From: Larix sibirica
Taxonomy: Eukaryota; Streptophyta; Pinopsida; Pinales; Pinaceae
Length of the DNA stretch: 11,075 nt
Direction of reading: 5' to 3'
Assembly (NCBI GenBank): GCA_004151065.3
Contig: NWUY0300069218.1
Coordinates: forward strand, 16,218 to 27,292
Shown: positions 6,444 through 11,075 of the stretch, piece by piece
How positions within the stretch are numbered: position 1 is the stretch's first letter
How the letters are laid out: each line of letters begins with the position of its first letter
Made by a program: the position numbers and the translations under genes
The notes under the pieces: generated by a model
Database searches by the model: none
What the model was told of the DNA's origin: nothing
Seen by the model: only the letters and a program-made list of their open reading frames with translations

Positions 6444-8000
6444 TAGTATAGTGTAGATAGACTATTACAAAAGGAATGAAATTCATAGTAGAACTTCAAG
6501 TACTTCACTATCTAATAAACTTATTTCCCAAGACTATGGAGAATTTGGATTTTCACTCCATTGGCATTGCTGACAAAAATTCACAAGTTGATTTACAAGA
6601 ATTTTGGAAAAGAACTCAACTCTTCACATATAAGCGGTTTTTCTAAAAGATGTCATTCCGAAAGAGAGAAATAACACTTGGATTTAATAAAAGTTTTAAT
6701 AGTTTTTGCATATAGAAGGAAAAGCCCTCTTCAATGGAAGTAGGATTATGATGGATCCTTTAGTTGATTCTCCAAGATTGATTTGTAAACCGGTCGTGTA
6801 TATTTCGTTGGAATAGTTTTCCACAATAAATACTTTAATGTTCCACAATCTTTTATTATGTAGTGTTTTAAACTTTTACTTTAGATTATAGATTTAGTGT
6901 TACTCAACTAATGTCAAAATGAACTGAAATTGAAATGAAAGAAGCAAGCAAATAATAAACCATCCATAAAATAAACACAAGATACACTCAGTTAAAACCC
7001 AAAATGGGAAAGCCTAACTTGATGGTGAGATCTATGCTATGTGGTTTTCTTCTCGACTATAAAATGAAAATACAAAGAAAGGGGCATTCACTATGGAGTT
7101 GTCATGGACTTTGTGGCCAATATGGCTACTACAAGGTATTCTACTTCCTTTGTTCTGCTTCAATATCCTGCTCCTAGATGTTTTTTCTTAATTATGGAAC
7201 AATATAAAATACAATAAGAATGGGGCCCCTACTTTTTGTATAGTATGATAGTCATCTAGAGTTATGGTTAGGGTTTTTGCATCCCTCAACCCCAATTAAT
7301 GTTAGGGTTTTCTACACTCTAAAATTTTCATATTAGTTCACATGTGATTAGCTCCACATGTATGAGTAATGGAAGATGATGTGGCATCCACTCTATACCA
7401 TGGTGGTCAACGGGATAGGTCAACTTGTGGGAGGCATAATTTTTGCACATGTACTTCAATTGAGGTGATCTTTCCATCGAAATATCTTGTTGTGTAGAAT
7501 AATGCTGAGAGACTTGGATTAGCTATGCTTGAAATTTTTTACCGCCTCAAATGGGCTTTGGAAGGCTTTGGACCCTAAATCACCAAAGTTAGACCCACCC
7601 ATAAAATGGATCCTACAAGCTAATACCTCCAATTTTGCACCCCCAAATTACCAAAATAGATGCCAAATATTATAATGATCCATCTTAGATCAAACACGGG
7701 CTTCTTTGGTTAAGCATCTTTAGAATTTAATGAAGAAATAGATTATGGATTAAATTAGTAGAACTATTTGAACATTTGGAAAAATGTTAGTTTGGCATTT
7801 CCACCTCTATTCTCTTCACCTTTTGGTTGTCGATCAATGAAAGGGATTGCAAATTATATAACAAGGAAATTCGTGAGATAGATAGAAGAACGAAAAGTGC
7901 CACTCCACTTTCTAGATCAAGACCATCATGGAGATGCTTTACATAGGAAGGGATTTATAAATTCACCAACATTTTTCATCATGGTATAGCTTGACCTATG
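6444..8000. other. AT-rich non-coding stretch, no gene seen
   Basis: All frames are broken by frequent stops. Minor patterns are an ATG-led open stretch of 22 codons at 6650-6715 after an AG, GGTTAGGGTTTTT- and GTTAGGGTTTT-type strings near 7267 and 7302, and a 10-bp tandem pair of GGCTTTGGA at 7554-7572. The text looks like decayed retrotransposon or intron sequence, but no domain is recognisable. If the gene's intron is long, as is common in gymnosperms, this is intronic. Confidence 0.55.
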
Positions 8001-9485
8001 GAACTTGTTTCTATGATGAGAATCACAACATTTTCAATAAATATGTTTATATCAACAAACATTATAGTATTTAATAAATGTTGCTGGTCTTGCATTCTTT
8101 GATTGAATATTCATGTGTTATGAATTTTGTTGCATGGTAGATAACATTGAAAAGGTGTATATAAGATAGATCTAATATGGGTAAATAATAACAATGAAGA
8201 GATTCCCCGATCAAAATATAGATGAGCAAAGGGAAGAATATGTTTTCATAGAATTGAATAAAATTGGTTATGTATGCCATCAAAATACAACCTCATTAAT
8301 CTAGTTGTTACACCAAGAATGGTCTTTGTCTCATATTTGACTTCTCACCATATGGTGGCTTGGGTTTTGTTTTACATGGTAAGCTACAATAAATGTTAAC
8401 TTGTCACCTCTAAGGTTTGGTTTTGGGTCTCTTCAATAAGAGTAAATGTAAAGGCAGTTTAAAACTTTAATTAATGTAATACTAGGCAAACAAAACACCA
8501 AAGAAAAACAAAATGGAAAATTTTTGTATATAGGTTGAAGATAGTGGGTCAAACCAGTCCTAAAGCATTAACAAATTGGGAAAAATTATAGATTGGTATT
8601 TATCAATATGGGTAATGGGTGCTTCATTGAGTTAGTGAAAGAGGGGCAATGTTATCACCTCTATCAAGGTTTAAGTCTCCCCATTATATGCTTGTATTCA
8701 TGCTTTTGTGCATTTGTATTTGTGAAAATGGATGGAGCCAGGTGCAAGTCTTGAGTGACTTTGGCGAAATATATACCCATCAGTAATGGCTTCTTCGCAG
8801 ATGGGGGATTCCATAGTGTGGCTTTCAATTTTTGTCTCTAAAATATTAGATACATTGTAAAGTGAGAAGGAATGGGTCTAACTGGAAGTTTTGATTAGGC
8901 ACAAATACTCATCTATTGAAATGGCTAGTTAGATAAAAGTTGGTATTGGGAATAGTAAAATGGGTGCACTATCTCCACAAATATTGCAAATAGAATATCA
9001 TCTACAAGGATATCAAGGCTTCAAATGTTATGTTTGGGCGCAGACTTTGAGCCATAGGTAAGCAATTTCACCCCCTAAGACACTGATAGTGTGCTACTCT
9101 AAGAATTATATAACATTAGTAAGCATTTAGATTTCCCATCAGTTTTGATCTCCCATTCTATTAGGGTTCAAGATACTTTGTTTCTTATATTTTAATTGCA
9201 TATTTTATAGAAAGTAATAAAAAAAAATTAATCTACTAAAAGACAACAGTCCTAAACACACAACATAGAACCATGTGCTACATTTTTGCCAAATCATTTT
9301 GAATGTGATATCTAGTTTCTAGTCTTGTAAATATCCACATTTACCTTCTATAGATTTCAGACTTTGGATTTGAAAAATGGATTCTAAGTTGATGGAGTCA
9401 TCATTTTGTAACACCCATTGAAGGAAATTTTGGCGAACCATTTTCGTCATCTTTTTCATTGTATTTTCTTTGTATCTGTAGTTTT
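8001..9485. other. AT-rich non-coding stretch, no gene seen
   Basis: No frame shows known motifs. An open stretch at 8933-9057 ends at a donor-like TAG|GTAAGC, but its translation has no recognisable motif and does not continue the upstream coiled coil. The minus-strand frame at 8071-8283 is dominated by Ile, Tyr and Leu from AT-rich codons and is probably chance. Confidence 0.55.
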
Positions 9486-9495
9486 TATAAATAGG
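9486..9495 (+). promoter_or_regulatory. strong TATA box, possibly of a decayed LTR
   Basis: TATAAATAGG is the form often seen in the U3 region of plant LTR retrotransposons. It is followed by a pyrimidine-rich leader-like stretch (TTCTCATTCTTG, 9520-9531) that could be the start of R. No second LTR, primer-binding site or gag frame follows in the window, so a solo or broken LTR, or chance, are equally open. Confidence 0.3.
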
Positions 9496-9668
9496 AAATA
9501 TAGTTGTTTTAACTGCAAGCTTCTCATTCTTGAAACATCTTGAGCAAGTATTGGACACCTAAGTATTTCTTCTATTGCTAGAAATGGAATGGTTGTTCTA
9601 TTTTAGAGAGAAAATTATGTAAAATCAGGGATGATGCGAAATCCATAGGTTTCTACATTTCTAGAATC

Positions 9669-9706
9669 GAGAAATTATTTCTCAAGAAATGAGCCATTTC
9701 TCAAGA
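9669..9706. repeat. cluster of short overlapping palindromes
   Basis: GAGAAAT (9669-9675) and ATTTCTC (9677-9683) form a perfect inverted repeat around one base. GAAATG (9686-9691) and CATTTC (9695-9700) form another. ATTTCTCAAGA recurs directly at 9677-9687 and 9696-9706. Similar ATTTCT/AGAAAT strings continue to about 9760. Function is unknown. Confidence 0.7.
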
Positions 9707-10421
9707 CAGTTTCTCCAAAAATGGTTTTCCATTTTTCAATGAATTGGTTCCATTTCCTACCATTTTGAGGTATGTTTTCATCTTCAAATCAGTTTTCTAG
9801 GAGTGTTTATGAATGGAAAATGGCCATATTTTACAACACGTAAATGGCAAGCTAGTAGATGGAAATTTTAATGTCATTGAATGCCACAAAGAGAAGTCGA
9901 TATCCTATTTCTTTCATCAAACTTCAAATAATTGATTTGGATGAGATCCATGCCCAAGCAAAGAGAACATTTGCTAACTAAATCTTAGAGTTTGATGCCT
10001 AAAATATTGCTAGTAAGTTATTTGAAATTGCAATGTGGTATTCAAAATTTCGTTCATATAATTTTGTTTCCTCCATCATCCATGACACAATGAATACAAT
10101 AATCCAACAAGCATCCCTTGTTTCAAATTTCCTAGGGTCTCTTTATCTCTCCTATCTATGTCATCCTATTGCAAGTTTCATCTTTCCATTGTTTTAAAAC
10201 TCAAAATTCTATGGAAACCTTTGCAGTTATCAAACCATAAACAAGGAAACTTCCCTTTATAAATTGTTCCAAAACTTCCTTTGTTAACCTTGAAATTCTA
10301 TATCCACATTTTAATTTTATCATCTTTCTCTAATTGTTTATGATTATCAATGCTTGAAGAATATTTATTTATTCACTAGTTCAAAAGTCTTAGACCAATT
10401 CGTTGTGTATGATTTCTCACA
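9707..10421. other. AT-rich non-coding stretch, no gene seen
   Basis: Several frames stay open for 40-60 codons on either strand but none carries a recognisable motif. The sequence is likely an old, anonymous transposon relic or intergenic filler. Confidence 0.5.
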
Positions 10422-10638
10422 CACTAGTGCAAAAAACACCTACCAAGTGGTCGTGCAATCCTTGGTAGCATATCAAAATGGAAAGTAAATTAAATCTAAT
10501 ATAAATTAAAAACATTCACTCTCAAACATGCATGCAAATATAAATCATAAAACTAGCCATCAAAAGGAGGTGCACCATGTAAACAAATGTGATTTTATTA
10601 TTACACAAAGAATGAAGTGATGCATACACACCTTGGTA
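10422..10638 (+). mobile_element. possible left end of a second CACTA-like element
   Basis: CACTAGTGCAAAAAA (10422-10436) has the form of another class of CACTA terminal repeat. Close by are CTACCAAG (10440-10447) and its inverse CTTGGTAG (10461-10468), and CCTTGGTA recurs at 10460-10467 and 10631-10638, resembling subterminal repeats. The element would run off the right edge, so the matching terminus and target duplication cannot be checked. A 15-base match plus short repeats could be coincidence. Confidence 0.3.
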
Positions 10639-11075
10639 CCATTTGTTGAAGGTGAAGGGCCTCTACAATTGATCCAAGTGAAGGTTTGTTTGTATCCTTT
10701 GCACCCCCAATCTCCAACTAGGTTCCAAATGGGAATCCCCTTGATGGTGAAAGTTGAAAGGAAGATGTGGTTTCTTTCATTCTCTCTAGAGGAATTCCAA
10801 CATCATGACGGAACTTTTTCATATGAAATAAAGGAATTGAAATGGTGACCAAGAGGGTTTCTTTTATAGGAACAAGAGTGGTAAAAAATAAGATATGGAT
10901 CCAATGTGTATGCTCTCCATCCCATTATGACTTAGTTTAGAGGTGAGGGTTTTGGAGGATAAGATTAGTTGTTAATTTCAACCATGTAAATTGTATGTGT
11001 CCACTTTTATCCACTACTTCCCTTAGGGAAGCATAAAATGATGAATTCTAACCTAAAATACACTTTTTGGACCAA
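10639..11075. other. non-coding stretch at the right edge
   Basis: A frame open on the + strand from about 10633 to 10848 has no recognised motif, and its ATG-like start codon is not an ATG. On the minus strand, TGGTACCAAGGT (10643 back to 10632) is preceded by a TTCAACA-type string and vaguely resembles a tRNA-Met primer-binding site after an LTR end. About a third of its bases differ from the usual form, so no LTR is called. Confidence 0.4.

Noticed and set aside
6124-6486. Minus-strand 120-codon ORF crossing the SINE
   Set aside because: It spans the SINE, both target duplications and the N. A chance frame through a non-coding repeat.
8933-9057. Open stretch between an AG and a TAG|GTAAGC donor as a next exon of the gene
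   Set aside because: Its translation does not continue the heptad pattern, the acceptor lacks a clear pyrimidine tract, and the phase fits poorly.
10632-10650. Minus-strand tRNA-Met primer-binding site of a copia-type element
   Set aside because: TGGTACCAAGGT shares only about two thirds of the usual sequence and no LTR partner is in the window.

Overview
The window looks like nuclear DNA of a seed plant, probably one with a large, repeat-filled genome such as a gymnosperm. The evidence is high AT content, one protein-coding exon with a plant-type splice donor, and long stretches of decayed transposon sequence of plant types (CACTA, Ty3/gypsy, tRNA-derived SINE). Nothing bacterial or organellar is visible: there are no operons, no ribosome-binding sites and no long ORFs apart from one. 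The organism assignment is an inference.

Layout. Positions 1-805 are read as the right end of a CACTA (En/Spm-type) DNA transposon. It has a CACTACAAG-type terminal inverted repeat at 786-805, subterminal ACCTCC motifs, and further inside a decayed 24-27 bp minisatellite built on the palindrome GCACCGGTGC. The transposon abuts a broken Ty3/gypsy Gag-protease remnant (806-1275), apparently a nested insertion. A very G-rich tract, able to form a quadruplex, follows at 1385-1418. From 1420 to about 3660 I see anonymous AT-rich DNA with a three-copy tandem repeat of about 98 bp at 2372-2668.

The one convincing gene starts at 4704 on the + strand and its first large coding exon runs to 5651. It encodes a basic, serine-rich, largely disordered protein ending in a leucine-zipper-like coiled coil, which is cut by a good splice donor in phase 0, so the gene continues downstream. 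I do not recognise the family. Upstream are a TATA-like box (4430-4436), repeats and possible factor sites, a 44-codon upstream ORF (4517-4651), and a possible alternative reading in which that ORF's start is a first coding exon. No downstream exon could be found in the window.

The presumed intron holds a two-copy duplication (5994-6141) and directly after it a well-delimited tRNA-derived SINE (6165-6430) with A and B boxes, an A-rich tail and 13-bp target-site duplications. A second T-arm-like segment in its body suggests a composite or dimeric element. From 6444 to the end I find no gene. There are only weak transposon traces: an LTR-like TATA box (9486-9495), a small cluster of palindromes (9669-9706), and a possible second CACTA terminus (10422-10436) that would run off the right edge.
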